In this document: one piece after another, positions 9,577-22,340 of the stretch
How the letters are laid out: every line of letters begins with the position of its first letter
Position numbering within the stretch: the stretch's first letter is position 1
DNA from: Sitta carolinensis
Taxonomy: Eukaryota > Chordata > Aves > Passeriformes > Sittidae
Direction: 5' to 3'
Length of the DNA stretch: 64,000 bases
NCBI GenBank assembly: GCA_032173965.1
Contig: CM063289.1
Span: 28,359,690 to 28,423,689, forward strand
Notes under the pieces: model-generated
Database searches by the model: none
The model's input: only the letters and a program-made list of their open reading frames with translations
Told to the model about the DNA's origin: nothing
Translations under genes and position numbers: made by a program

Positions 9577-11000
9577 GTAATTTAGCCCAGTTGAAATTAT
9601 TTTTTATGTATCTAAGTAGGGTAACGCATTCAAACGTGCCGCTTTAAATCTTGGGATGAAATACCTGCATGATCTAAGCTGCAGGATCCCAAAATAACTC
9701 TTCTCAACAACCACAGAAAGTAGGAGTAACTGATCGAGGGACCTTTTGCAGCCTGACAATGACCAAACAATAATCAGCAGAGTTCATTTGATCAAAGAAC
9801 TGTCCCAGGGCAGGATAAATAATCTCTGGTTTGCACACTTCATGGGACAGGGAGTATTTTTGGATTAGATAATAAGTGCTTAACAAGCAAGAATAGCGGG
9901 AAGTGTCGGGAGAAGCGGTGGGAGCTGGGAATAGCTGGTGGTGAGCAGTCTCCTGTGATTTGGGTTAGAAATAGGAACCAAATCTGGCCTCAGCCAGGAG
10001 GGCTTTACCGAGGATGTCTGCTGGTGGCATTTAGCTCTTACTAAGTAACAGTTTGGAAAAGGATTCTCCTACTAGATTAGGGCTGGTCTTGTCAGTAATG
10101 CGCAAGACAGGATGTCAGGAGATCTGAGCTGAGGTCTGCCACAGATTTCCAGCACGATTTAGGTCAAGTTATCTAATCTTGCCTCCTGACACAGTTTCAC
10201 CCCGAGACAAGGTGACAGGAGAGTTTGTAAAAGCTTAACCAGAGGCATTTTTACTCTCTTGCTCTCACCCAGGTCAAGGGCTGGAGGTGGGAGCAGAGGC
10301 ATCTCCTGCTTGCAGAGCCACAGTCGTGCTCCTTGCTCCTGCTCCCAAAATTCAGGCCCTGGGGCAGCGGGGCCACGTCCAGCCCTCTGAAGTGACCAGG
10401 TGCCTTGGGCAGCAGGCTCATTCCCAGCAGGAGGAACCCCCACTCCCAGCCTCTCCCTGGCAGCAGCACAGTGGCTGCGGGAGCTGCAGGGCTGCCTACA
10501 AGCACATGCCCTTTGCCGAGATCAGCACTTTTTTGGACAATGTATAGTATTTGCAAATGGGAACTGACAATGGAAGAAATACAGCAGAGTGAAGGGTTTA
10601 ATATAAAATATTTATACAGTAAAGATCTTTCATCTTTTGTCAGTCACAGGGTAGGGAAGTGAGGAATGTATTGGGAGTACATTACCAAGAGTATGTTATA
10701 AATTAAAATCTCAAATTGAATAATACTGGCTGCTAATGTGTGCAGTGTTGGAAATGAGTCACTTCTGAATCAATGTAATTTACTGTGCCAGCTGAAAGAT
10801 ATTTACAAAAGAAGGTATCTTCTTGTTGTTTTTTTTTTACTTAGATTTTATTCCACACTTACAGATAGCTTGTGCTGTCAACATGGACTAATTTGTCACA
10901 GAGAAAAAGTCACAGCCGTTAGTGCAGAGTTTCAAAAGCACTTAGAAAGCAGAAAGGTGGGCTCCAGGCTACATGGGTGGTCAGACAATTTGTACTCATT
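9577..11000. other. Unique non-coding DNA
   Basis: A GC-rich, CpG-poor stretch lies at 10255-10510. The flanks are ordinary. Open frames at 10251-10556 and 10287-10547 overlap on opposite strands and look incidental. Confidence 0.5.
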
Positions 11001-14000
11001 GTTTTCTCTCAAATTTAATACTGGTAATTAGTAATACAGCAGTTTTGTGGAGATTAGTTATTGGGAGAGAGCAGACCAGCTGTTTCCTTGTAGAATTATG
11101 GAGTGCAGAAATGACCGTTCCCACTGCATCCTCCCAACCCACATCCCTCTGTGTATTTCAGCTTTTCTTTGGGCACTGTAACCTCAGAGAAGTCAGGGTT
11201 TGGCCCCATGTCTGTCAGATGGTTGGCATCATCTCAGGAGGTTGGTCTGGTTCTATTTCATAGCTGAGGCCAAGATAGGATTTATTTCCTTGCAACACCC
11301 AACACTGAGGTGAAAGCCAGTGCGTCCAAAAGGAAGGACTTTGCAAGTGTGGATTTTGGAAGATTTTTAACCAGATGCTGTGCAGGAACTTGTATCCTCT
11401 AATGCCCAAAGCACATTTCAGTAGGTACAAACAGTCCTGGTATGGTGCTGTGCACATGTGTGTGTGGGTCTCAGGCCTGGGGAGGGTGGCTGCTGCTATT
11501 TTAAGTATTTTGGCACTGCCACTCCATGGCAGACCTGCAGGTAACCATGTGTTGGGAATGCTGAGTCCCACATTCATGCAGATGCAAGGAACCAGTAGAG
11601 AGTTGAAGAGAAGGCAGGTTGAAAAGCCAGTCTAGATCCAGGTTTTTGCCTTGTTCCTCCTTCTGCCACTGATCTTTCCTACCTTGTCATGAAAAGAAGG
11701 ACACTCTGGGAATTTTTGTCCAAGTCTGAACTGTGCCAGATTATCATTTCACTTGATTGTGCCACAGAGTCTGATCCAGGCAAGTGTTTTGTGCTTAGGT
11801 AAACCTCATCTAAGTACTTCTGTCTTAAACTTGGGTGTTTGGTCAAAGTTGGTTGTGTAAGCTGGTTCTGTTGTTTGATGAAATGGAGGGTGGCACTCCC
11901 CAGAGGCATTTCAGCCCAGCAAATTCCTTCTGGAACTGCTTGGTTCTCACTATTGGCTCCACAAAGAGCAGAGGCACCTCACTTTGAGCTGTGCCCAGCC
12001 ATTAGACAGACACTTTTAGGTGAGACAAATCTCACCTCTGGTCTCTCTGCCTGTTAGTGTTTTTATCAGTGCAATAGAAATAGTTTCAGATAGAGATGGT
12101 GAGAGTAAGTAGTCTGAAGGATGGGAGAATATCCAAAAGGAGAGGGATGTTTGCAGTAGCTCTTGTAAAGTCTGATGGAACTTCCCTCTCCCTTTGCTCG
12201 TAGGCAGCACCAGAGTAGATGTAACTGTGGAGATGCAGGTGGTCTGATGGATTCATGGCCAAGCTTCTATACATAATAAAATATGTATTAAGGTCATATT
12301 CTAGCAGTGCTGTAGGGAAACTGGAGTATTCTTATGCCATACTTTTTGGTAGGAATGCTTCTGCTGGGTTGCATCACTGTCTGTAAATTTTATTGATTAT
12401 AATTAAGTCAGTCTGCATTGTCTCTAAGAACCTACATGGGTTTAAAAATCAATACTCCTTATATTCATCAGGGGAACCAGTTTGAAAAGGGATTATAGTG
12501 GGAATAAGCAATGCATTTTTAGCTCTGAGTTTGTGTTTACAAACCATTAAATGCCGGCCTCCTTGACAGTCCTCATTTAAGGGTCAGAAATAGTTTTTTC
12601 CCTTGTCTTTTACCCCATGAACAGTTACAAAAATTCTCCTTTCATGGAGAATTTCTCCTGCCCTATTTTGTACTTGCTGTGTGTAGCTCTGCTGTCTCAG
12701 TGACCTTCTGAGGGCAAAGAGACAGCTTTGAACAAGCAGGAACGTGAGCAAACGTGGCAAAACCAGGAGTGAATCCACTGAAGTCCTCTCAACTGGGTCA
12801 CTTCTGTGGCAGTATCCTGTTGCCTTAAAGGGCTTCATTAGTTCTCTCCCTCAGCTTGTTTCTCCAGAAAATATCAGTTCCAGTTATTGGAAGCTCTAAC
12901 GGCCACGCTCATGGAAAGTCAGAACAAAGAGCAGTTGCTGAGGGTATCTGCCATTATTGATTTATGGGTGAAGATTAAGGCCAGATTGCCCTGTCCCTAT
13001 TTCTTTAACAACCCTGTCCTCAGATAGACTTCCTCCAACTCAATGGGCCCCTTATTTAAGTGCTGTTTATTGAGGATAATCTTATCACAGTCTGGTGCAC
13101 TAAATATGTATAACTCACCTTAGGGAGAAGATGTGAAAGGTCTTTGATGATATGAAGGGTGTGAACACTAAGGAGAGTGAAGGATAATTTAGGCTGGGAC
13201 TTGGGAGTGCAACTAAAACACACACCATCAAAGAAATGGAGTAGATGTGGCATACTCCCCAAGAGAAAAATTAAATGCCCTTCAGTTTGAGTCATTTGAA
13301 AGCAGAGAAAGGACTAAAACTGTGTGTGTATGGATCATTCTGTGGACATAGAGGGCTGGGTGATCTTACCAAGCTTTTCTACCTTTGTGCTTTGTGCAGT
13401 GCTTTGATTCCTATTTATTTGGCCAATAATTGAGCTACATAATGAACAACTTATTCCACCAGCAATGCTGTTTTAACAGTGCTGTACTGTACCTCAGCCA
13501 GGGACACCTGTGGAATTTATTAGATTTGATTCAATTTATTTTACCAGTTTTAACATCTTTTAGAATGGTGGTGAAATGGCACAAACCAAGGCATTCCCTT
13601 AGCTCGTGAATCTTTCCAGGACCCCAGGGGAGCAGGATCCATGCATGGCACCTCAGGGCACTTGGGAAGATGGCAGTTGAAACATGCAGGCACCCATCCA
13701 CATCCCAAAAATAACCACAGCAAAACTGACGTTTTGTGACCATATAAAAAGACCACAAAGGAAAGACCAAGGGAAACTGGGCTTAAGTAAGAGTCAGAGT
13801 GGTTTTGAGATTACATGGCAAAACAACTTTCTCATCCTAGACATTGCTCTTCTACTTCATCCACAGAGATTGTGTCTCAGGGCAGAAAATGCAGCTGCCT
13901 GAGCTTTGGGTTTTATGCAGAGCCCTGTGATACTGCTCACTGTTAATAAATGCACACATAGACATATACACTTTAAGTAAAAGGGCATAGAGATTGCTGA

Positions 14001-14636
14001 TGGAACTGCAAAAATCCTGTGCAGAATAGCAGAACTTTTTTTTATTCTTTTTTTTCCCATTCTGGGCAGCTGTAAAGATCTGGTCAGAGCTGGCTCTGGG
14101 CAGTGGTAAAACTTGCAGGCTGGGCTTTAATAGCACACAAGGAGTTGTGAGAAATGTTCTTCTTTGAGGCTGTCAGTGAGATAGAAACCATTGCCCCAGG
14201 CCAGGCTATCCTGGAAATTTCTCAGGAAGATTTGAAGGGACCTGACTGACAAGTGAAGGTCTGGTGGTATCTGCCGTGACAATATTTTCCAGTGTGTGCA
14301 TTCAGCTGTAATGATTCATTAGAAAATAAGTTTAATTGTGGCCAGTAGTTGTGAATATTTCTTTGTACTCTCTTATCAATGTTTTCCGTTTGCAACAGGA
14401 CTTGGCTTGTTTGTTAATCTGAAATTCTCCATTTATTTGGAAAACAAGGTTTGACTTATCGTATTGTTTGGCTGGAGAGAAGAAAGGTGAAATGCAAAGC
14501 CCCTAAAACCACAGAGCAAGGAAAAGGAAAATTTAACTTTCAGGGAAAGGTGCTTAGTCAGTGGGAACTGGCACAGCTGATGTGGGCAAATGAGCGTCCA
14601 GATCTCACTTGAATCACACAAATGAGCAAAATTATA
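11001..14636. other. Long plain non-coding stretch
   Basis: About 3.6 kb in which I see no recognised repeat, gene, CpG cluster or strong motif density. It is moderately AT-rich, with stops throughout and only short open frames. It looks like unconstrained intergenic or intronic sequence. Confidence 0.5.
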
Positions 14637-14745
14637 AAATCATAGAGTCACAGGTTGGTTTGAGTTTGGGTTGGGGTTAGAAAGGACCTTAAAGCTGCTT
14701 TGGTTCCAAGCCTCTGCCATGGGCTGGGACATGTACCACTAGACC
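14637..14745 (-). mobile_element. CR1 LINE 3' end remnant
   Basis: Reverse-complement CR1 tail: 'atcatagagtcacaggttggtttgagtttgggttggggttagaaaggaccttaaagctg', then 'caagcctctgccatgggctgggacatgtaccactagacc'. Only about 110 bp of the 3' end remain. A small internal duplication ('gtttgggttggggtt') distinguishes it from the usual tail. Confidence 0.85.
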
Positions 14746-16364
14746 CTGGTGATGGTGGTGTAGATACCTAATCTGAGCAGTAACTGAGGAAGATACAAGA
14801 CAGTTTTACTGCTCAGAAATGTTTGAAAAGCCAAAACAAGTTTCCTTGGAAATTTAAAAAAAGCACACCTGTGCCAGTGTGAAAAATAAGATAGGCACCG
14901 TTTTCCTCAAACTACAGATTGTAAAGTTCACAAGCTGCTGTGCAGCTTTGATTTAGTTCTACTCCCCAGTGTAGTAGTACCAAGTAGTAGCAAGGAATTC
15001 TTCAAGTTACTGAATTGTTCATGTGACTCTTATGTTTTTAAAACACACACAACACTTGGAGTTTTTCACAAATGCATAGTGCGGGGTGGCAATATTTCCA
15101 TTTTGCTGGTAAAGATTGGGCAATGATAGTTGGAATCTGCATCATGTGTGAAGCTGATGCTAGAACCCACATCTCCTTAATCATAAACAACTCACTTTTA
15201 AACTCTTCCCATTGACCTTAATAGTGCCAGGGTTTGATTCCAAGTGTTTATTCTTCATTCCAAGCGCAAAGATGCATATTTTTAATCTGAATTTGAATAT
15301 ATGTTTCATGGCTTATTCATGCTCGGAAATACTTCTTGGCAGAGTCACCAAAATTGAGCAAAATGAGAAGCTTCTTTTAATGCAGAAATATTAAACAATG
15401 TGTGCTGGAGTGCAGAAAGCTATTTGGACACCGGAAAGCTTTATAAACATAGATTTGATTGTGATTGAACCAAAAATAGTGGTATTAAATTAAGGTCTGT
15501 TTAAGACACTAAAAAAACCCTCTGCATTTTCCAAACTGCTGAGGATAAAATCAATCTGCAAAAGTATTCTAACTTTGTAACAAAAATATCATTGACAAAG
15601 TAAAGTGAAGATAATAAAGCATATTTAAAATTACTTGGAGGTCTTCATAAAAATTTATGACCTCTTTCCAGTTGGAGCTCATTTAACTCAAAAGCCATTT
15701 AAGAGTCTGGAGGTGGCCATGTTTGGGCCTTGCAAGAAATATTCACTATTTTGTTCAGAAACACTGGTAACTTTGGGTAGAGGGAGCCCATTGGTTTCTA
15801 TTATTATATGTGAGCAGTAATACAGTGTTTGTGTTTTCTTAGGACAGGAATTACTAGGACGTAGCTCACAATCTTTACAGCATGAGGAACAATTCCAGAT
15901 GTGCAGGGTCTGCCCATGCTAGCGTGTGATCAGCTCCATGTCCTTCCCCTTCCATGACCTCTGGTACCAGCAGTCCTTCTAGAAGATCATTTTGGGAACT
16001 GCTTTGCTCGTGTCCCTGTCCCAAACACTGTGTTAGAGGCAGGAGCCATGGCTAGACTCAACCAGAGGCTGGTTTGGATCTCAGATCCGAGCTCTGTGCC
16101 CACAGGAACTGAAGCTGATAGCAAGGCCTTGGGCCGTCGATATTTTCCATTACCATAACTGCTGTTTAGCAATGTCTCGTTGATACGAGGGGAGTGTGTG
16201 ACTGAGGCCATGTTCATCTCTTTGCAACAGGAAGAATTATGGCATTCATAGATTGGAAGAGAGTGGGTGATAAATAAAACTGAGGCTATCCAGAAAGCCC
16301 CAGGGAGCTTCCTCTCCACAGAAAGAATAAGAAATTTATAGATGTCTAGAAATTATAGTTGAGC
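14746..16364. other. Unique non-coding DNA
   Basis: No gene recognised. Open frames such as 15987-16319 on the minus strand have no known domain. AT-rich sequence predominates at 15400-15700. Confidence 0.5.
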
Positions 16365-16403
16365 TTTTTTTTTTTATTTTTTTTTATTTATTTTTTTTTT
16401 TTT
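16365..16403. repeat. T-rich low-complexity tract
   Basis: Thirty-nine bases of T broken only by single A residues and one ATTTA unit. Confidence 0.9.
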
Positions 16404-17450
16404 GTTAGCCTCTTTCAGTCATATGACTGGAGTTCAATTATCAGCACAATAAATATTCCTGTGAATCGGAGCCATGTGTTGGCAGCAATTTTGTGCTTCT
16501 TAGAAAGAAAGGAACATTTAGAATTGTTTAAAAACAATAGTTTACCATCAAACTTGCTCCTAAAGTCAGAAAGTGGCAGAGCCCAAAAATACATGATCTA
16601 AGGGGAAGTGTGTTCTGGAGGACTCAAATACAGGCAGGTTAATGCAAATATATTTTTGGAGTAAGATTTTACAATTATGAACTATTCAGACTAAAACAAT
16701 ACTGTGCATCTTCATTGTTTTCAAAACAAAGCAAAGCAGTTACTAAGAGGCCCTTTTTTCTGCTTTTAAGAGGCTGCACAGTAGGAATGTTACCTGCAAA
16801 TCAATTTAATAGATAAATTGTTATGCTAGGAAATGCCGCTAGAAATCGTTACGTGTTCACTAAGTTGAGTTGTGCCTGCCAGGTGGGAAATGGGAGGCAT
16901 TTTAGATTTTTTCCCCATCTTGAATTTTCTGGAGTGGTTGTTTGGCTCCTTTAAAGTATTCCCTGGAAACTCTCACTGCTTCAGTAGAGCACAAAGTGCT
17001 GGGGCTGGGATTCAGCCCTGCTTTGTCCTGGGCAGGAGATGAAGCGTGGTGACGAAATTTGAAGTTCCAAGATAATTTGGAGTCCAGGAACACTTTGATT
17101 CATCTCTCAATTGCCTGGGCTTGGCAAATGCCAGAAGTTTGTGTCTTCCCCAGGACAGTCCATTGACTGACCCATATTGACTTGTTTTCAGCGCTGTTCC
17201 TGTTTGGCAGGACATTTCCAGATCTGTAAGCAGTTTCTCTTAATTTAAGAGAGACATGACTGTTCTGGGCTCAAAAAGGTCTGACAAGGGGGAGCAGAAG
17301 TCTTCCCAACTGTACACCTTTGGCCAAGGGGACTGTAATTCTTGGATCCAGCTAACACAGGCTATTTTAAGAGAACAACTTGGCCTCTTTACAGTAAACT
17401 TCTTCGGGGGAGAGTTCATTGCACCTAACAGGCTTCAGCCAGTCTGGATC
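16404..17450. other. Unique non-coding DNA
   Basis: Ordinary complex sequence. It begins with TCATATGACTGGAG and CAGCACAATAAATATTCC words that could be the edge of a regulatory element. No recognised gene or repeat. Confidence 0.45.
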
Positions 17451-18500
17451 AGCGTCTGACATTTGAACTCGATGCTCTTAACACATTTGTCGTCTCTACT
17501 TGCACACAACGAGATGCTAAATGCTTCAATAGCTGCACATTTCCAGGCAATTCAGCAAAACCCAATTCATTATTAGCTTTTAAATTCGAGGGGATATATG
17601 TGTGTATTTATGAATATTTCAGCAAGGCTCTGGGCGTTGAGCATTACAGGAACACGACTGCAGCAGCCCCACAGTCACGAGAGCAGCTACTGAAGTTACA
17701 GGCGCCCGCTGCAGCAGTCTGGGGAGTATCCGAGTGGAATTTTACAAATGACAGTTTAAAGAGTTATAGTTGCCTAAAGAACGAGGCTGGAAAATTTGCA
17801 AAAATCTGTTTTCAATTATTGGGTTTTTGGTTGTTCTTTTTTTTTTTTTTTAAATTCAGCTTTAATTCCTTCAGAGGAATTTCAGTGCACTACCTTAGTT
17901 GTTCCTTTGTAATCCTGCATTCCTGTTGCTTTATTAAATACCTGGAGTTATAATCTTGTTTATGAAATCGTTATTATCTCTCCAGTTGCAAATTGCAGCA
18001 TTACGTAGAGAAGTGATTATGGCATGAGGCATGGAAAAATCGGATATGCAAATGAAGCAACTTAAGCATAATGATGGTTCAGTCCCTTAACGGGCAAAAA
18101 ACCACTTTGCTTTTGAGTTGAAATTTTCAGTTTTATAGCAACTTGTAAACTGACCCTTTCTTTTTCATATAAATGCTCCAACTGGCTGAAACAAAACAAA
18201 CAAAAGAAAAGAAAACAAAATCAAACTGTTTCAGAAAATATGTTATAAAAATCGATTTACTCTTATGAGTAGAATACTTTTGCAGTGGTTCCAGAGCAGA
18301 TAACAGCATCTTTAAAAAACTTAGATGCGGTGGTCAAAGGACTTCAGTTATATTTTGTTAAAAGGGAGAATTATTTTAAAAGATCATCAACTTCTGGGTT
18401 TGAGTGTGCAGCATTAAATAATTAGTGAAACCTAACATACATACTTACCTTTTTTGATTGAGATTACTCGGAGAAGTTAAAACTTCAAAAACAGAGATCA
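17451..18500. promoter_or_regulatory. Candidate conserved non-coding enhancer block
   Basis: The most enhancer-like part is 17955-18200: GTTATTATCTCTCC, TTGCAAATTGCAGCATTACG, GTGATTATGGC, a perfect octamer ATGCAAAT at 18046-18053, then GCATAATGATGG and CCCTTAACGG. This mix of POU, homeodomain and C/EBP-like words without simple repeats suggests constraint. A T14 run interrupts the block near 17837-17851. Function and conservation are inferred. Confidence 0.42.
18046..18053 (+). promoter_or_regulatory. Octamer ATGCAAAT (POU-type site)
   Basis: A perfect octamer in the context GGATATGCAAATGAAG. POU-family factors bind this word. It lies in the candidate enhancer block 17451-18500. One 8-mer is weak evidence alone. 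Confidence 0.4.
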
Positions 18501-19401
18501 GGCTATCAAAATCCTTATTTAAAACATTTTCTCCTTTGGGGTAACTACTTGCTGTATTCAGGATTGTTCTTGCTCTGTCATATTCTCACCCAGCTGCTGT
18601 ACAGTCAGGCTGGCCTTATCCCTGTATCTCTCTGCCAGCCCTGCACACGTTCCCAGCTAATCCAAGTAGCAGCAACCTCATTTTGAGACTCTCTGTTCCC
18701 CCTCTGCCTTGTTTTTAAGTGTAGCTTTAATGGTGGGTTGCTTTGGACTCTTTGATGTCTAAAAGGGGAGTAGGGGAATAGAAACATGAAATGAATCTGA
18801 TTTTCTTGCTCGCATCTTTCCCTGGCAGCAGAGTTAAACCTGTGGCTTGTGTTCCCCGGCATTAAGAGGATTGTTGACCAGCTTTCAGAGTTGACAAGGT
18901 CACTCAAGGTACTGTGACAGGGCATTTAGGTACAGGAGTTGATCCTGTGTAATGTTAACCCAGGAAGCTGGGGAGAAATGGGAATGATCTTTCTCCTGAT
19001 TTTTCTTGCCTAATTAAGGGTGTAGGAAAAGCAGGCATTGCAACAGAACAAAATGTAATTACGGAGATGTTGCCTGGCATGTGTCCACTAAGCAATTGCG
19101 CCTCCCTCCCTTTTCAAAATAACTGTGTTTTAGTTCCTTTTGGAGCAGTTTAAACCTTTGAACAGTTCTACTGCTCCTGCACGGAGCAGGGAGGAATCAG
19201 CCACGCGCGCCAGGGAAGATGTTCAGAGTTTACTCGCTGGCTTGCCCGGGGTTTGGGTGCCGTGAGGAGTTCCCTCCGTCACTCTGGTGCCAGGATCCAG
19301 AAATATCGGGCAGGTTGGGCCAAGAGGAAGTCAGAGCTGCCCTGCTGAGGGAAGGAGATGTCTGGAATTCCTATTCCACCATTCACAGCCCTAAAAAGGG
19401 A
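18501..19401. other. Unique non-coding DNA
   Basis: Mixed-composition sequence with open frames that look incidental (18605-18925 minus; 19219-19602 plus). No gene recognised. Confidence 0.5.
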
Positions 19402-19453
19402 TTTTTTCTTTTTTTAATAATTTTTCTTTTTTTTTTTTTTTTTTTTTCTCCTC
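19402..19453. repeat. T-rich low-complexity tract
   Basis: About 50 bases of T runs interrupted by C and AATAA, ending in an uninterrupted T run of about 21 (19427-19447). Confidence 0.9.
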
Positions 19454-21439
19454 TGTCCTGTATTTTTCTCTGTTGCCTGAGGCAGAACTGGAGATGTGTG
19501 TTTGAGGGAAGTCGGTGGGGCCAGCAGATCCAGATGATGCTGGATGCTGACATGGAAGCAGCTGTGGCACTTGGTGCACTCAGAGAACACCATAGCTGTT
19601 AATTCGATAAAATAGCTTTTCCAATTGAGATATCCATCCTGGGACAGCTGATCTTTTGTACAGCACAGCCCAATCATGGCTTTAAAGCAGCAGCAGCACC
19701 AGAACTTCCTGGAGGGAGCCTGCACTTCACTGCACACTTTGGCAGCCTCACCATAGGCCTGAGGGATACTTTCAGATTTCCCTGTAATTAATGAGCACCT
19801 CTGCACTTATGGCAAATTACAGTGTCTGATGTAGAATGTTGACCTACAGCTGCCCCATGCCAAGTAGCCTATTTAGACCTATTTATTTCTAAATAGAGCC
19901 TGTAAATGATAACCGGAAACTTCACTATTGAATCATTTGCTCCTAAACGCTTCCTCTTTCAGGTATTGAAGTTGAAATAATTTTTGATAATCCTATAGTT
20001 AATGCTGTGCCTTGGATTTATTCTATATTTATTATGTGGACATTCTCAAGCTATTTAACATTCCTGTAAAGCCAGAGAAATTAGAGATGGAAAGGGCTTA
20101 TTTGATCTTGCATAGCCTGTCTAATAGAGCTCTGATTATCTACTTCACTTCTGAATGTCCCAAGTAATGAAAAACCTTCCAGTTCTCAAAACTGTTGGAC
20201 TGCCAGAAGTTTCATTGACTTTTGCTGCTGCCCTGCAACATGGCAGCTCTTGTATAACCATTTCTTTGCTGTCACCGTTATGCTTATTTTGAAATGTTAT
20301 TTCCTCATTTTTTTCTCTCCCTATCATTATTTGGTTTTCTTATTGTGTTTGGCCATTATTCTGAAACTAAATTTATTCTGTGCTCAGACTGCTTTCAGAC
20401 TCCTAGCACCTTTCTTTGTTCTTCTCTACATCAAACATCTGGTTCGTGGCTATGCACGACTTTCATTCCCTTCCCATTTTCTTTTAAGGAAGATTTTAAA
20501 TAAGATGGGGTTCTCTTCCTGGCTGTCTCCCTTCCCCATAATACATCACTAAATGAGTGGGTTCAGCCCAGAAGGGGATTATTCATAATTTTCATCCATT
20601 CCAGTAAGTTTTCAATCCATATAATAACTTCAGAACCAAGTCAAAATAATGCTGTGGATGCAGAATTTTATGAGAGTTTGCGCAAAGTACTGTGCCAGAA
20701 TCTAAATATACAACTTCCATTGTTCTATTAATACTGTCATCCTATTTGATATACACCATAGATATATCTGGTTTGTCAAAAAATATCCGCACTTAAACAG
20801 TAATTCTAATTGGTTCAGGCAGCTCAGTTGTCTCCCTTATGTGCTTCGATTTTGTTCTGTTAATTTTTTACTCTGTAAACATTAGTTTGGACCGTTAGTG
20901 CCAGGATTACTCTTCTCTTCTTTCTGGAAGATTTATATCACATTTCTAATTTTTCCAGTATTCTGATCTCTTGCCATTTCTCTGAGAATTTTTAGAAATA
21001 ATTATTCATGTTCTGGAGGGCTAGTTAGATAATTCAGTAAGAGTTTTTGTACAATTAAGGATGGTAGGTTGTGGATAATAATTTTAAGCTTGATCAAAAG
21101 TCCATGGAAGCCAAGTCTTCTTAAGGCTTAAACTACTGTATTAATTTTACGGAGATCTGCCTCTCTTTGCTGCTGATTTTTTGCTCACCTTTCACATTGG
21201 GCAAGTTCATAGGTTAAAATAATGTAAATCAGCACAAGTCCACTGGAGCCTTTTGTGCCTTTTGAAGAACCAGCCCCACAGGGTTAGATGCCTTCCTTTC
21301 CCCATATATGCTGTTGGGATAAGAACTACTTTCCTCACAGGAGTGTTTAAGGCTTAATTTTTTATAGCATATAAAGTGCTCAGAGATGTTCAGATGAGGG
21401 ATGTTGTGAAAATGCAAAGTAGTATTATTGTTGATAAAT
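19454..21439. other. Unique AT-rich non-coding DNA
   Basis: No recognised repeat or gene. A GCAGCAGCAGC triplet run occurs near 19687. Positions 19850-20050 and 20560-21200 are AT-rich, with stops in all frames. Confidence 0.5.
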
Positions 21440-22340
21440 TATTTAAAATATTGTGGTCCATTGAGAAAATACTGGTTTGTAGGCAGTGAAGTGGTTAATA
21501 CGATTGCATCTCTTACAGGTTTCACCAGATACACTCACTCACTTACAATGGATAATTGTTAGCTCTTGTTGTGCAGATGCTGTTGCAGATGGAGCCCTGT
21601 ACCTGCATGCATAGCAAATGAATTAGACTGGCAATCCCCTTTATAAAGCATAAATATGTAATTTGTTCAGCTGTTGTAATTAAATATGTATGTGTGAAAC
21701 AGCCACCATTCAGGTCATTAATGATGCGCCATGCCAAATTAGAGCTTACAGACAGTAATGTACATTGTTGTGCAATGAGGGAATTGCAAATAACATAGCT
21801 AAGCCTTTCCTAGTAAAGTGATGGATTCAGTGGCTTTAAAAGGAATATTTATATTTCTAGCATTTTGATTGCTTCAGTCTATATTTACATTGATGCTCAA
21901 TGAAAAAGATACAATTGGATGAAATTTTTCCTGTGTTTGTTTTATACTCTTTGAACATGATAGAATACCCATTAGGTACGTGTCACACAACATTTATTGG
22001 GTGTAACATTTCATACCCACTGGTAATAGGCCGAATATGTTGCTATGATCATTCTTAAATATATAGTCAATTAAGACCTGGTAAGTACCTTTTCTTCAGC
22101 ATAATGTAGACAAACAGTGTATCAAAGCATTTGGGCAATTTTAATGTTTTCTGTGTATCAGCTTTTTAATCTTTGGACTTCAAAGACATGAGTGGTAAAG
22201 GAATTTTCACTGTGGTAAACAACGTATATATTTCCATAGAAATCTGCCTGATAGAATAATTGTTGTAATGAATTAAGCTTGCCAGTTGTTTAAATGCAGA
22301 ATGAGTTAAACATCAGGCTTGCTTTCTTCTGTCGACATTG
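21440..22340. promoter_or_regulatory. Candidate conserved non-coding enhancer block
   Basis: Complex AT-rich sequence. Notable words are TAATTAAATATG near 21678, GGTCATTAATGATGCGCC near 21713, TTGTGCAATGAGGGAATTGCAAATAAC near 21769 (C/EBP and POU-like), and TGATTGCTTCAG with ACATTGATGC near 21867-21895. No simple repeats and few open frames. The call is by texture. Confidence 0.4.
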